Source of the DNA: Marisa cornuarietis
Lineage: Eukaryota > Mollusca > Gastropoda > Architaenioglossa > Ampullariidae
Assembly (NCBI GenBank): GCA_004794655.1
Contig: SMMW01000080.1
Location: forward strand, 775,501 to 839,500
Length of the DNA: 64,000 nucleotides
Direction of reading: 5' to 3'
Below the pieces are notes generated by a model that searched no databases, was not told the DNA's origin, and saw only the letters and a program-made list of their open reading frames with translations. Below, piece after piece: positions 1 to 12,580 of the stretch; position 1 is the first letter of the stretch; every line of letters begins with the position of its first letter. Both the position numbers and the translations under genes were made by a program.

Positions 1-868
1 CGGAAGAAAAAGACTGATAACTCAAATGAGTTTTCTCCCTTGCAGCAAAGTTATTAGCTCATTAGCTGAATAGGGTTTCCTGAGCGTTTGCTCCAACTAG
101 CTAACTTGGTGTTAACGATAATTCCTGACCCTCTGAGAAAGTAAACATTACGATAAAGAAGAGTCTTGTCTGGAACTGACAGACACGTGACCTCCAGGGC
201 TGGTATGTGAACATGGCTTCCTCGTGAGCCCTGCCTCTCGTTAGAGGCCGACTGATGTCTGTCTGCTGTTGTGAAATACGAGCCTAGTCGGCGAGGGTAC
301 TCCTCTGGGGCCGCAAGCATGAAGAAGAGATAACTTTATCAGAGGGGTAGTTATGCACGGGATCCTGTCATTGAAAAGAGGCGCTTGACTTAGGAGTTTA
401 CCTGATAATCTAGATGTCCCCCCCACCCCGTTCGATTTGATGGCTAGGGCTACAAAGGCGCACTTTTGCTGCAGATATTGATGGAATATAAAACACAACA
501 GGTGTATGTAATTAGCTTTAAAACTACGGCCCAGTATTGACGATATTCGTGCTTATGATTATGTACTGCAGGCGTGGGACTAGGTGGCGGAGAAAACCCG
601 AAAGACATGAAAGGGAGACTGAGGTGAAGACATACCATGTGCGTGATTTCTGTTGACAAAATGTGAAAGTGTGAGAACAATCCATTATAAAGCCCACTGT
701 GATCTCACACTTCATTGATTTCAATACATTTTGAGCCTAAGATCAACGTAGGAACAGCGTCTAAAGCTCCAGGGGGTCCAAAGGGTGTGAGATCGCATCC
801 TGTAGGAGGAGCGCGACTTTCTCCACCTCCCATTAGATGCTGCGTTATGTGCTGTGCTGTGCTGTGCT

Positions 869-870
<2 letters not shown>

Positions 871-912
<42 letters not shown>
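871..912. repeat. (TG)n microsatellite
   Basis: About 21 uninterrupted TG units, preceded by a short GTGCT repeat. Confidence 0.95.
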
Positions 913-915
<3 letters not shown>

Positions 916-994
916 TATATAATATAATAATATGTAATTCTGCTTTAGCTAGCGGATTCAGTGAGGAAACAAGAAAGTTCTGCCACACCGTCGA

Positions 995-1026
995 TGACGT
1001 CAATGGCTTGGCAGTTAGTGACGTCA
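995..1026. promoter_or_regulatory. Pair of perfect CRE palindromes
   Basis: TGACGTCA occurs at 995-1002 and again at 1019-1026, 24 bases start to start. This octamer is the CREB/ATF consensus. No gene start is identified next to it, so regulatory function is only possible. Confidence 0.35.
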
Positions 1027-1706
1027 TATCAGTCAGACACTTAACAATGTACGCCACCCGTTCCGCTCGTTAATCTCCCTTCGTCCTGACATTCGGGTTG
1101 AGCCTGTAGTCCATTTACAGGCCGGTCCCGCTGCTAGACCTCTGCCCTGAGTGCTTCATCTCGTGAACCTATCATGGTCACGACATTTATTTATGGGCTT
1201 ATATCAAAAACACTAAATTTAATCTGTCCTTTCTTTTCGCGAGAAACGAACTCTGATGTTTGCAAGTTGTTAAACACTGCGTTAGCTTGAGTGGAGACTG
1301 AGGGCTGGATGGGTTGAGCTCTTGCTGGCAGGAGGAGAAAATGCACTCTCTTTCGTTGGCCGTTACTGCATCCCTCTCACCGCTTTAATCTTAATGAAGA
1401 CAAGCTGCCCGGGTGGATGAAAAGTTAGCATCTCGCAGGTAAGCGCTATCTCTAGCCCAGAGCACAGGTAAACCGGCCAGGTATCGGGCAAATTTATTTA
1501 CATCCTTGCTGTCAGAGGAGGGAGTGCCATTTGAGTTTCACATCTCCGTCGGTGGCCATGTTTGTGGCCTTTCCTGTGAGAAGCAAAATCTAGGGTGATA
1601 TAAACAGAATTTAAAAAAAATCCTCGAGTGTTAGAATGGGGGAAAGCTACAGGAAATTGGAAGACAGGCAAGTTCCTCTGACACTGACACTCCGTCACTC
1701 GCCGCC

Positions 1707-1743
1707 ATCGTCGTCGTCGTCATCGTCATCATCATCATCATCA
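1707..1743. repeat. (TCG/TCA)n trinucleotide microsatellite
   Basis: A run of TCG units passes into TCA units, about 12 units in all. Confidence 0.85.
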
Positions 1744-2286
1744 TGCTTCCCTTTCCCACAAAAGGATAACATCCTGCAATTCCTCTCCATCTATTTTTTC
1801 CATTTCTCTATCGTAATTATGCGCCACCAGAGAATCTCAAGAATAAATAACCGTTTTATATGTTTTTTTTTATCTCTGGCGTTGGTTCCAAAGCTTTGTT
1901 CCAGTTCTCATAAACATATTTTAAGGTGTATTTTTGTGTTTATACTGTGTCTGGGTCTGCAAAAAGATTTTGAACCAAGATTTTTCTCTTCGTGAGACCT
2001 GTTAGCTGATATCAGACAATGCACATGAAAGCTGTGATACCGTTTTTGTTATTTTACAACAGAGAAGATGCTAGGGTGTTAACTAAAGTTACTATCAAGA
2101 CGGACAATGAACATCAAGTACATGCAGACATAGAAGAATATCATCCAAATTACCTTTACAGCCTACTCAGCGGTTCATCTGTTAAAATAAAAGACAAAAT
2201 TTAAAACCCATTGAAATGTAAACCACTAAAAAAAAAGTTTACACGAAACTGTTTTACCAGCTGAACATCTTAACCTATCCACCTTC

Positions 2287-2290
<4 letters not shown>

Positions 2291-2363
<73 letters not shown>
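2291..2363. repeat. Compound (GT)n(GA)n microsatellite
   Basis: About 29 GT units to 2348, then about seven GA units. Confidence 0.95.
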
Positions 2364-2364
<1 letters not shown>

Positions 2365-3052
2365 TGGAATAAGAGAAGATACACAATGCAGATATGTCAG
2401 TGATGCTGTTGGAAACCTTCCCCAGCAGTTAATAACAAAAAGACAGATGCAGCATCTTTTCCAGCTTTCACCGTAGCAGAGAACAATGAAAAAAAAAGCT
2501 CACACTCACTGGCCGGCAATATACATAGAGGCTCCAGCTAGAAAACGGGCAAGAGGTGGGGTGGCCTGGTGCAAGGATGTTGCTCACGATCTATGAGAAA
2601 AGGAAAGAGAAGCAAAGTTCGGTGAAGCAGGGCTGGGGGTAGAGAGGATTGTAGTTTGAGTCATCAAGTAGGTAAGCGCCTTTTGCAGACCTATTTTAGT
2701 GGCTCCCTGCTAAATTTGTCATTCTCTGGGAAACTATTCTTGAAGGTATCACCTTGACCCGATCACTTCGCTCTGCAGAGTTGTTTTTTTTATTTTTGCC
2801 TCTGGGGTTTATTTTTTTTAGAATGCCTCGCGTCGGCCAGGTTGTGAAACACACGTTCTACTCGTCTGTTCGGCTTGGCAGCCCGTTGACAAAACCCCAA
2901 ACCGATCCTCATCTGCCACAAACGATGTGCGCTGTTGGATGTTTGCAAAACCACGGTTAAACTGATCGCGAACTGCGGCGGAGATATTTTCGCTCGACGC
3001 TGATTACCCGGATCAGGTGTAACTCGATGGCTGTTGTGTGCACCCGATAAGA

Positions 3053-3225
3053 TTTTTTTTTAAATTAGTGTTTTACGCCGAGCCAGCAACTAAGGCAACC
3101 AGTCATGTAAACAGTTGCCACACGCAGAGAAAGAGCAGCATGCCCGAGACGAGAACTGAACCCAGGACAGCCAACCTTCACTGTATTGGTGACAGGAGCT
3201 TACCGTTGCGCCACCGAACCGCCCT
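3053..3225 (-). mobile_element. tRNA-derived SINE (family 1) with exact 12-bp target duplication
   Basis: Read on the minus strand, the element starts AGGGCGGTTCGG and contains a box A (TGGCGCAACGG) and a box B-like GGTTCAGTTCT, the internal RNA polymerase III promoter of a tRNA-like head. A conserved tail with TTGCTGGCTCGGCGTAAAAC follows, ending in an A-rich stretch (T-run 3053-3061 on +). The flanks 3041-3052 and 3226-3237 are identical (CACCCGATAAGA), the hallmark of LINE-assisted retroposition. Other copies are at 9994-10172, 54865-55021 and 63064-63173. Confidence 0.88.
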
Positions 3226-3296
3226 CACCCGATAAGAAGTAATAAAAGAAAGCATCTAGTGCTGACGTGGGTAGAGCTGTTGAAACATGGCATTGT

Positions 3297-3480
3297 CGAC
3301 TGGAAGTAGACTGGTGATGTTAAGACTGGTAATGTTAGCTAGGCCTGACAGCCGTTGAGTGGAAGTCGCTAGTCTGGTGATGTTGGCTAGGTCTGGCATA
3401 GCCTCTCTGTGGAAGCTTGAAGACTGGTAATGTTCGCCGAAGTCACTAGGCTAGTAAAGATAGGTCTGGCATAGTCAGTC
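3297..3480. repeat. Degenerate tandem repeat
   Basis: Blocks such as CTGGTRATGTT, GCTAGGTCTGGCATAG and GTGGAAG recur several times with variable spacing. Fainter traces of the same words continue to about 3580. The unit length is irregular, roughly 60-100 bases. Confidence 0.5.
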
Positions 3481-5730
3481 ACGATACTGATAATGACAGC
3501 TCGATCTGTTCGCAAAGTGAAAGTAAATTAAGCAACATGGCTGTAGTAAATCAGCTTAGGTCTAGCTGGAATAGTCACTCGACAAAATGGAGCGACTTTG
3601 GCAATGGGTATGGAATACATCACACGAGGAAAGTGAGGTATAGTTTATTTGCTGAGGATGCTAGTCGGGTCTAGGGACTCTTGTTTACCAAAAAGTAACG
3701 AATCATGTAACAGTGATCTGTCTAGTGTTCCAGAAGTCAGGGTAATGTTAATATTTCACCAGGGTTTCAGCCGATTGACCGACAGCACATTATAGGTAAT
3801 GGTATCCTGTTCAGGTTTTATCTTTTAAAACAATTAATGTGCGATATTTTTCAGTATAAAAATTCGTGCAGTAGGAGCTCAGGAAGGCGAGAAAAAAAAA
3901 CTGAACTCATACATTAAACATTGTGATGGGAGCGATCTACCAGGCAGACGCGCAGTGGTGTTGCTCGCTGAAAGAAACTTTTCACACATAATTTTTTGTG
4001 TGGATGAAACCGACGGAAAATGCTTTTGCTTATGAAGCATGTTGGGCTCCAAGGAGCAGGTTTCTTGAGTTCCTGGCAAAGTTTGAAAAAAATAGAGATG
4101 CTGTTAGGTTCAGACGCTAGGTTGTCCAGGAGTCAGGATAACAGAGCGGGCAAACAAACTCCTCCCCCCCTCTCTCTCTCCACAAACACACACACACACT
4201 TGCTGCACATTCGCATGCAGTGAATCACACATGCATGAACGGGTCCTCTAAACACTTATTAAAATTATAAGAAAAAAGGTCTAACAACCGTAAGAGTAGA
4301 AAAAAAAACAGCAAGGAAACAACAGGGCAATATTTCACACCCACATAGCCACATGCCCATAAGATGTACACAAAATACAACAACAACAACACACACACAC
4401 ATCACAAACCAAAACATAGAGACACGTATAGCAATTCTTTATGAACTGCTACTTCCATTCCCGTCCACATACTGCTACTCCTACCAATATTTTTTTATTT
4501 TGAGGAGGAGGAGGAGATAACAAAGTGTGTTCTAGAACTTAGCCTGTACGTAGCTTGAGATCGAGATTCGATGTGAATCAGTGTGTGTGTGTGTGTGTGT
4601 ATAATTCAAAAGGATCAAGAAGAGATACGAGTTGTAACGACAACAGCAAACTGTACCCTTCTCCGTTGTATCTTCTCCCTAAAACTAAAAATAAAAAAGA
4701 GAGAAAATCCGACGCATTGCAGTGTCCTTGGCAAGGGTCAAGGTTTAGGGCACAGGCTACTGCGCTGTTGGTGGTTCATCTTCGACTTGGCAAACGCTCA
4801 TCGGCATTTTCGTCAAAACCGCATGCCATAAATAGCTGGGCTGAACGAGTACCCGGGGGTGCTGAACAAATTACCGAGAGGCAAAGGAAACAACTTTAGT
4901 CGAGCGTTGTGGAAATGTAGTTTGAGAGAAAACTAAATGAAACCGACTTAAAAAAATGTTTTCCTTTATTATAAGAGGTTTGCTGCTGGGTTATCGGAAT
5001 CTCCGTCAGTAGACTCTTTTTTTTTTGTTGTTCTTCTCTCGGAATGATAGAAAAAAGATGGCAGGGTGGGATAACTACGATAATAAATGCAGAAGTTGCA
5101 AGAAAATTTAGTTTATAAAAAAATTACCTCATTGCCTCCCTTGGCTGTTTGTGCCCCACCCTCACTCGCTCATTGTTCTCAATTCACCCTGTTTTTTTCT
5201 TTCTCTCCCTACCGCCTAGCCCTACCCAGTAGTTTAGCTGACAGAATCTTTGCTTCAGTCTAGGTCTCCGAGTAATCTTAACATAAACTGGCCTCATGTT
5301 TCGTGGTTAGGCATCGGGTGGTTAGGTTATCACCCGGAGTCACACTCGAGGATGACGCTAAAGGTGCCATGCATATTTTTTTTTTACAGGAATATGAGCA
5401 CACCTTATCTGTTTAATCTGTTAACACTGTCCTACCTCCTTCTCTCCGTGATTCCATTTCGGAGGTGAGCTATAGAGGCGAGTAGAAGGATCCGCGGTAG
5501 CGCTGTCGTTTCTGGCTGTGCACCGTGGCAGAGTGGGTTTGGCCCTTCCTACCATAGTCTGGCACCTTTATTTGGCACCGCCAGCAGTGCAGTCAGAGAC
5601 GAGAAACAATATTGATGTATCTGTACTAGGTAGACACACATAAAATAGTTTGGCAGGACATATTATTTTATTTTATACTTGTCATTGTCACACCTGTTAT
5701 TCATCCCCTTTTGATTGTTATTAAAGAATC

Positions 5731-5768
5731 TTTCTTTCTTTCTTTCTTTGTTTCTTTCTTTCTTTCTT
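5731..5768. repeat. (TTTC)n microsatellite
   Basis: About nine units, with one TTTG variant. Confidence 0.9.
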
Positions 5769-6796
5769 GCACACAATCAAGGCTGTGAACATAGAGCAGA
5801 GAGGACAGAGAACGTGCGGCGGAAGAGCTCTTGAGGGCCCGGAGATAGGAACTCAAAGATAAACAGCCTTAGTGCACGTTTTCGCTGACGTGGATTTTCA
5901 CAACCGGTGCCAGGAAAAAGGTTTTTGAGCGCCCCCCTCTTTTTAAAGCCCTTCCAAACCAGCTTCAAAAGCCCCCCACCTTAGTACTCGGCCAGTCTCC
6001 ATCGAGGATCTGCCTCTATTTTTGGAAAGGAAGCGAAAAGCTCTCTCGCCGCCTTCCCTGGCTTCTGACTTCAGGCGGCTAATGGCAGTGGCGGCATGTT
6101 TACAACAGGCGAGGAAGCCCCTTCTCGAGAAAGACTGAAAGGTTCCGGTCTATAAAACTCGTTAAATGGACCTCAGCTACTAGCTTCTGCCACGCCTAAG
6201 CCCTGCTGGTGGTGAAGAGCGAAATTCCTTTCCTTTCCAGAAGAAAAGATGAATGATGAATGCTGTTGTTGTAGTACCACAGCATTGCTGTAACGAAGCT
6301 CCCTCTGTTAACGACATCGCTAACCACTTAATCGTCATCTTTCATTCTTTCAGGTATTTTAATTTCTTTCTTTCTTTTCAATTCTGCCTTTCGTTCATTT
6401 ATTCTTCATTTCATTTTTTCTTTTTTTCTCCGTTTTGATTCTACTTTTTTATATTGATTTCTTCTTTCTTCTTTCATTCTTTTATTTCATTTTTCCTTTC
6501 TTTCGTTTGTTTTGAGACTTCTTTGTTTTAAAGAAGTGAAAAGGAAACATGACCCCACGATCATTAAAACAAAACATGTGACTGCCTCTTTAACGTTGAA
6601 CCTACAAAAAGAAATTCCATCGTGCCTGATTGCCAGCAAATGAAACTCTCCCCTACAGGTCCCCCCGAGGTGAAACGGATATTACCTGGGCTGAGACAAA
6701 GGTAATCAGCCGTGCGAATCGCAGCACTGCGGGGCGGGGCGCGTGTGATATGAGCGCGAGCTCCATCGCGCACCTGGCGAAATAGACGAGGCTGTC

Positions 6797-6890
6797 TGTG
6801 TCAGTTTCATCACGGACGTGTATAGGGTGGACTGCTGTCTGTCTGTGTCAGTTTCATCACGGACGTGTATAGGGTGGACTGCTGTCTGTC
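6797..6890. repeat. Perfect tandem duplication of 47 bases
   Basis: 6797-6843 and 6844-6890 are identical and contiguous (each begins TGTGTCAGTTTCATCACGGA). Perfect identity in non-coding DNA suggests a recent event. Confidence 0.9.
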
Positions 6891-7491
6891 TGCCGAGACC
6901 AACGCTTAGCCTCTTACGACGTCCCCCGCTGTTAGTCTCGGCGAGCTTTAACAATGAATATGACTAAACCGGAAGGTTTGTACACGCCAGCCTCGTTCTA
7001 TGACTCAACTTAAAAAAAAATCGTCTGCAAGCAGTCCAGTAATACAAGTTCGTGGTTTCATGGCCTCCTGAGACAAGGCACAGGTACACAACAATAAACA
7101 AGCAACGTTTTTCAGTAGCATAATTATTTTATTCTGACAACACGTGGGAATTTCAGTTTTAAAATAAGATGGTGGCCTTCTAGTTATGAACCTTTCACCG
7201 GTGATTCGCTCGAGGGATGCTACAACACATACAAACGACCGTATAATCCGTTAGCCTACTGCAGTTAGTGGGCGCTTTTACGTATAGAAAATAATTGAAA
7301 ACATATGGAAACCGGCCCATGTCTGTATCGTCTGCTGTAGAACACAATTGTAGTACAGAGTGAATAGACTGCAGAATAGATAAATGATTAGAAGGATTAG
7401 ACGTTGTAGAGACAGGATTGTAGAACAGATTGTAGAACTAGAACACAGATTGGATTTTCACGATAGTGATAGTGATTGTAAAACAACAAAG

Positions 7492-7492
<1 letters not shown>

Positions 7493-7542
<50 letters not shown>

Positions 7543-7549
7543 TGCGTGC
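7493..7549. repeat. (TG)n followed by (TGCG)n microsatellite
   Basis: TG units run to about 7523, then about seven TGCG units. Confidence 0.95.
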
Positions 7550-8094
7550 AAGAGAGAGATTGAAAAAAATAAAAACGAGTTATTTTCAGTTGGTTGAAGA
7601 TGTAAAACCAGTGTGCCAAACATTTACAATGCAACGAACAATCCGACTTATTTTCTTTTTGTCAACGAAAGCAAGAAAGTGTTAGCGGCCAGACTGGGAG
7701 ACAGACTCTCATGCAGTCAGCAGATTTCACACCTGTTACAACAGCTGCACCCTTCTGCAAGGACAACATTTTCGCCGTGAATTTGGCACCATACCTTCTT
7801 TAGGACTTAAGATACGGGCATTAAATGAGGTTTTTACTGTCTGGCATGTTGCCTTCCTTGGGGTTTCAGACATGGGCTTAAAGTGACATTTAACTGTTTT
7901 GCAAGTCGGCTTTCCGCACCTGCCTTCCGGGATTTCAACTTGTCAGCTCAGTAGTACGTGGTTTGTACGTATTTGATGCAACATTTCAAGAACTGAAATT
8001 TTAGAAGAATTTTAGGTAAAAAGAAATTATTTTGAATTTTTCTCTAATGAAAAAAGAAAATTTATGGTAGAGGTTATCGGAGGAGTGAGTTGTA

Positions 8095-8240
8095 AGCAGT
8101 TTACTGTTTCTAGTCCACGGCACGTGAAGGGCGGAACCCAGCTCCCTCCATCCACTGTGTAGGGAGGGAGATTTGTAGTCACTGGCCCGAACGAGGGTCG
8201 AGCCCTCGACCGTCGAACATATTATCTACCCGGTCACCAT
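8095..8240 (-). mobile_element. Probable tRNA-derived SINE, second family
   Basis: On the minus strand a head GGTGACCGGGTAGATAAT is followed by a box B-like GGCTCGACCCT (plus-strand 8194-8204). A body with a TCCCTCCCTACACAGTGG block comes next. It resembles a tRNA-headed retroposon but boundaries and target duplication are not resolved. Confidence 0.45.
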
Positions 8241-9993
8241 CTTCCATATATTGTCTTTCGCTTCCAACATTGATGATCGATACGTATATGTGATATTTAC
8301 AGCGCTATGGCAGGAATAAAACTTTCATTTATCTCTCTTTCTTTCTCTCTCTCACGCACACACGCACACAAATCCAAACATTCCGACTCCAAATCCCATG
8401 ATGCTTTTAGAAAATCCTGTCAAGACGATCCACATGTGCATGAAATGGCATTTTAAAAATAACTGGAGAATTTCCGAGCACGAAGTCTGTCAGTGCTAAT
8501 GACTTAATGATTCTGTACCCTTACCAAGTCTCTCCTACAAATAGAACTGCTCAACGCTCACAGAACAGAAGCTGGAGAGCATCCGGAGGGTTAAACTGAG
8601 CAGACGACATAAAAGGTTTCAAGCAGACTACAAGATACACGAATTTTCAAGCTATGAGCAGACCACTCGAGGCAGGCGAGAAGATGAAAAGTCGTTCAGG
8701 AAACATCCAGACCAGATGGTGAATAACAATTCCTGAGACCGAAAGATCACGAGAGGAGTTTAGAAAAGAGATTTAGAAAATAGAAAGCACTTCAATTAGC
8801 AGACGACATGAAAGCCTGGTCATGCAATAGACAGGCAACGAGGAAGACGGACGTTTTCTTAAGGATTAGATTCGTAGAAAGGTATATACGGTTGTATTTT
8901 TCTGAAAATTCATTAAATAAAAATAAAAAACTGGTTTCTGGAATGTGAACCTGGAGTTGGGTGCACAGTCAGGCTGGCTGGATTCATGCAGCCAGTGAGC
9001 ATCAGTTGGAACCGTGCATTTGGCCTTCATTTCCACAAGGCTGACAAACGATGCAGAAAGGAGATTATCGTGTAAACTGTGGGTTATTCACTCGACCAGC
9101 ACAATCTACTGGGGTGGGCACGCGCCTGCATGTCACAATGTGCAGCAGCAGATAAAGAAGGAACATATTGTGGGCAAAACGAGGAGCTGTTCTTGCAGAA
9201 AGAACTTGGATAGACAGAGTGTCAGTCCAGAAGAGAACTAAGGTCGCGAGAAAACGACATCTACCAGAAATAAAAAAAGCAAATAATTTGTCTCTCCCTT
9301 AACTTGCATTCCGGAAATGTTGTAAACTTCCTTACAGGCTGGAAAACGTCCTGGTTGGTTCTTTATTTTTTCTTAATCCATTCTAATGACAGAAAGAAAT
9401 CAGAAAAAAGAAAATGAAAGGAAGAGAGAGGAGAGAAAGAGAGAGAGAAGGAAAGGAGGAATAAAAGTTGCTTGGCCCAGCCAAGTAAGCAGGGAGCATG
9501 AGTAATAGGTTTCCTAAAACTGCTGACACCCTGGCAGCGGTAAGGCGGTTCTTAGCACCAGTGACGTCACAGTAAGTTGCCTCTTCTGAAAAACAGGGTC
9601 TTCAGTGTGCTTGGGCCTCAGACAGTTTACTTTTCCCGGCCTCTCCAGAACATAAGACAGAAATAAAGTCGAGCAGGGGACCAAAGGCCGTGCCGATGGG
9701 TCATTAGGCCCCCCACTTCCTCTCTCCCCCTCCCTCAAGCTGTTGTGGGCGGCTGGGTGGTTGGGTGGCTGGGTGGGTCTGGAAGTAGAGGGGAGTGGAG
9801 CTCGCCTTCACCTTAAGATCTTGAGAACAGTTTCCTGCTCTGACATCTTGCTGTACCTGGCGGAAGAACACCTTCAGTGCCTCCAAGCTACCAGACCGCT
9901 CGACGTCTACTGAGGCTTCTGTTCGTCTTTTCCAACCCAGACTGTCATGAATGAAGGTTTCTAGCCTTTATTAGTTCGCTTCTCCCGTCTCAG

Positions 9994-10172
9994 GGGCGGC
10001 TCGGTGGCACAACGGTTTGAGTATGTCACCAATACATTGAAGGCTGGCTCCCCTGGGTTCAGCTCCCGTTTTGGGCACGCTGTTCTTTCTCTGCATGTGG
10101 CATTTGTTTGCAGGGCTGGCTGCCTTGCCGTGATGTAGTCTTAGTTACTGGCTCGGCGTGAAACATCCCCCT
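9994..10172 (+). mobile_element. tRNA-derived SINE (family 1)
   Basis: The head GGGCGGCTCGGTGGCACAAC includes box A TGGCACAACGG (10005-10015) and box B GGTTCAGCTCC (10056-10066). The tail GGCTCGGCGTGAAAC matches the copies at 3053-3225 and 63064-63173. It is not a tRNA gene: the body extends well past a tRNA length and no anticodon arm is preserved. Confidence 0.85.
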
Positions 10173-10329
10173 GTCCCTTCTCAGTATTTTCTCTCCGTTA
10201 TGATTTCTTATACACAAAGAATTCTCTTCCCTACTCCGTACCCAATCTTAAGCTTTGAAGTGAAATGTCTTGGCAAAATAAATGTAATAAATCTACTTTT
10301 TAGTACATGTATTTTTCCAATTTTCCTGT

Positions 10330-10405
10330 AACAACAACAACAACAACAACAACAACAATAATAATAATAACAATAATAATAATAACAACAACAATAATAA
10401 TAAAC
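10330..10405. repeat. (CAA)n/(AAT)n microsatellite
   Basis: About nine CAA units, then interspersed AAT and AAC units. Confidence 0.9.
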
Positions 10406-11532
10406 AACTATGACTCTTACTTCTACAGAGCAACGTATAGAAAAGGAACTTGCTTAAAATACAACCTACCTAATGTATGACAAATACCTATGGAAGGCAA
10501 GGACCATCTTTTACCTGTTTTCAGTAATGAGTTTATTCGTAAGCATTTACACATAAGGCTTATTGAAGCACGGAAATTAACATTCCTTAACAAGGTAACA
10601 ATCGTTAATAGGTTTTCTCTTAACACTACACCTACTTTCAAACATACAGATCAATGTCCTTTCTCGGTTGCCCTGTATTTGAAACCATCGGAAACGACCC
10701 GTGAAAACGGAGTGTTCAGCAAGAGCTGGACACATCTTTTCTGCAGGTCTGTATGCAACAACGGTTGTTATTGTCTATTTTATTTCTGCTTTAAACAAAA
10801 TTGTTGTGGGATCGGTACTTTACTTCTGTTCAAAATTGTAAGTTAACGATTGTCTGTACGAAGAAAACCGCTGTGAGACAAACAGCCGAGCCAGGTTGCG
10901 AAAGAGAGGTCAAGGTTGGACAAGAAAAGTGTGGGTTTAGAAAAAAGGAAAAAAGAAAAAAAAAGAAAGGAAGAAAAACGAGTTTGGAGGAAAACAGAAG
11001 GATTCTCGCAGCTGGCAGCAGCTCTAGGCGACTAAGGATTTTTCCCCGAAAGAATGCAAAATATGAAGAATGAGAAAGAGGCTGGAAGGATGTGCTTTCT
11101 TGTCTTGCGAGTGTAATCGGCGGAAAAGTGTCGGCGGAACATCAAAAGGAACTTACCTTTTTATTTTTGTATTGTTTTTTGTTATTAGTTTTGCTTATAT
11201 GTAATACAGACTTGCAGGAAGGGGGAGAGTGCAAAATGCTTGAGTTACATGTTTATGAGGAAAGAAATTGGTGCAGACCTGACTCAGTGCTAGTCATGGC
11301 GCCGGTAGGTGACGCTCTTCTTTTAACCGAGCCAACGAAGTTGAAGGTTTCACTAAGCTTGGCACAGGAAAACAAATGGCTTTGGGGTCTAACGTTTGGG
11401 ACATTAAGACATTGATCAACATACTGAACTTTGTCGAATCTTGTTTGCCTATGCAATATAATTTAGACACACTTCGGAGGTTTGACGCTTCGGGACTTTG
11501 CGCCTTAAGAACTGCCTTCAGGGCGGGGAAAG

Positions 11533-11534
<2 letters not shown>

Positions 11535-11588
<54 letters not shown>
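11535..11588. repeat. (GT)n microsatellite
   Basis: About 27 uninterrupted units. Confidence 0.95.
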
Positions 11589-11589
<1 letters not shown>

Positions 11590-12425
11590 CCCTTTTTTCT
11601 ATTTCTCCTTTACCACTTGACCTCAAGAATTTTGCAAAGAATCTAAATGAATCCTTTTATCTTTCTCTATTTTTTTTAGTTTCACGCTGATAACTTTGAA
11701 ACGCTGTCCAGCCTGCGCTGGTCATAAACACATGCTTATTTGAACCAAAGAAATTCCATCGCTGGTCGAGGTTTTCTTATAAGCTTTCACATGTTTACCA
11801 AAGCTACTTCGAATTTTTAAAAAACCTGTAGTACATTTCTCGCAACAGACCGGGATGGGAGTAGAAAAGGAAGAGAGACAGAGTGAGAAGGATACAAATG
11901 GGAAAGAGAAGAGATGGAATGGAGATAAGAGCACCACTTTCTATTATAGCTACTTCTGTGAATGATATATTAATATTCCTTAAGCAAAGCGCCTTGAAAA
12001 CCTCTTCTGTCTGAAAGATATAAACATAATCCGCAAAAGAACTACTTTTTGTATGGGAAGGGGAAAGGGTTTGCATGCTGAACATTCTTGAGGTAGAATA
12101 TTATAGATGTTTTCATTTCAATACCCGTGAGTATTTCATTAGTTTTTTTGTCTTTGTATTTGACTGCAACAGAAGAGAACAGCGTAAAAACATTGGCGAC
12201 AACGACAACAACAAACCATGGACCAAATCTGTTTCTAGTTATAAGGCGTGTGGAACAGGACTTACGGTTGCCGAATCCGTTCAAACTTTCATTCTGAGTT
12301 TTGTCGATCAGAGGGGCTCCCCTCTTCCCAGGCAGTTGACTGGCATGTTTTTCTGTCCAGATGGATAACTGAGTCTTTAATTCAATATAGATGACTGACT
12401 TTTGTTTGCTTTTTTGTCTTTCTAG

Positions 12426-12580
12426 GTGGATGCTAGTTTCGATCCCGAAGAGGCCAAGAGGATTCTGTACTGGATTCGCGACATAACGGGTCACAATTTT
12501 CCCATGGAAGAAAACAATGAACGCTACAAGGTGATGGAGAATTTCTACAAGACTCTCAAGGACGGACGCTTGCTTTGCTA
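12426..12580 (+). CDS. Coding exon (first visible) of the + strand calponin-family gene
   Basis: The acceptor is a pyrimidine-rich tract ending tttctag and the donor is gtgagtg. It encodes 51 codons plus two bases (ta) of a split Tyr codon. It carries the first half of the CH domain, ending in DGRLLC. Confidence 0.9.

Larger units (their letters stand above)
1..12425. other. Non-coding, repeat-rich upstream region
   Basis: No ORF here shows a recognisable domain or a splice-bounded coding exon. The region holds microsatellites, SINEs at 3053-3225 and 9994-10172, a second SINE type near 8095-8240, a degenerate tandem repeat at about 3297-3480 and a 47-bp duplication at 6797-6890. It may also contain the missing first exon or promoter of the + strand calponin-family gene, but none could be supported. 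Confidence 0.6.

Noticed and set aside
1431..1446. Possible donor of the missing first calponin exon (CGCAG|GTAAGC)
   Set aside because: Read in the required phase 0, an in-frame TGA lies about seven codons upstream and no family-like N-terminal peptide is encoded.
10005..10066. tRNA gene
   Set aside because: Box A and box B are present, but the sequence continues as a repeated SINE body found elsewhere in the window and lacks a coherent cloverleaf.
11294..11690. ORFs reading poly(Cys-Val) or poly(Thr-His)
   Set aside because: They are translations of the (GT)n microsatellite, as are those at 837-1073, 7438-7623, 45121-45321 and 50938-51181.
12042..12494. 150-codon minus-strand ORF
   Set aside because: Its 5' part is antisense to a well-supported coding exon of the calponin-family gene (12426-12580) and the rest is intron; no domain seen.
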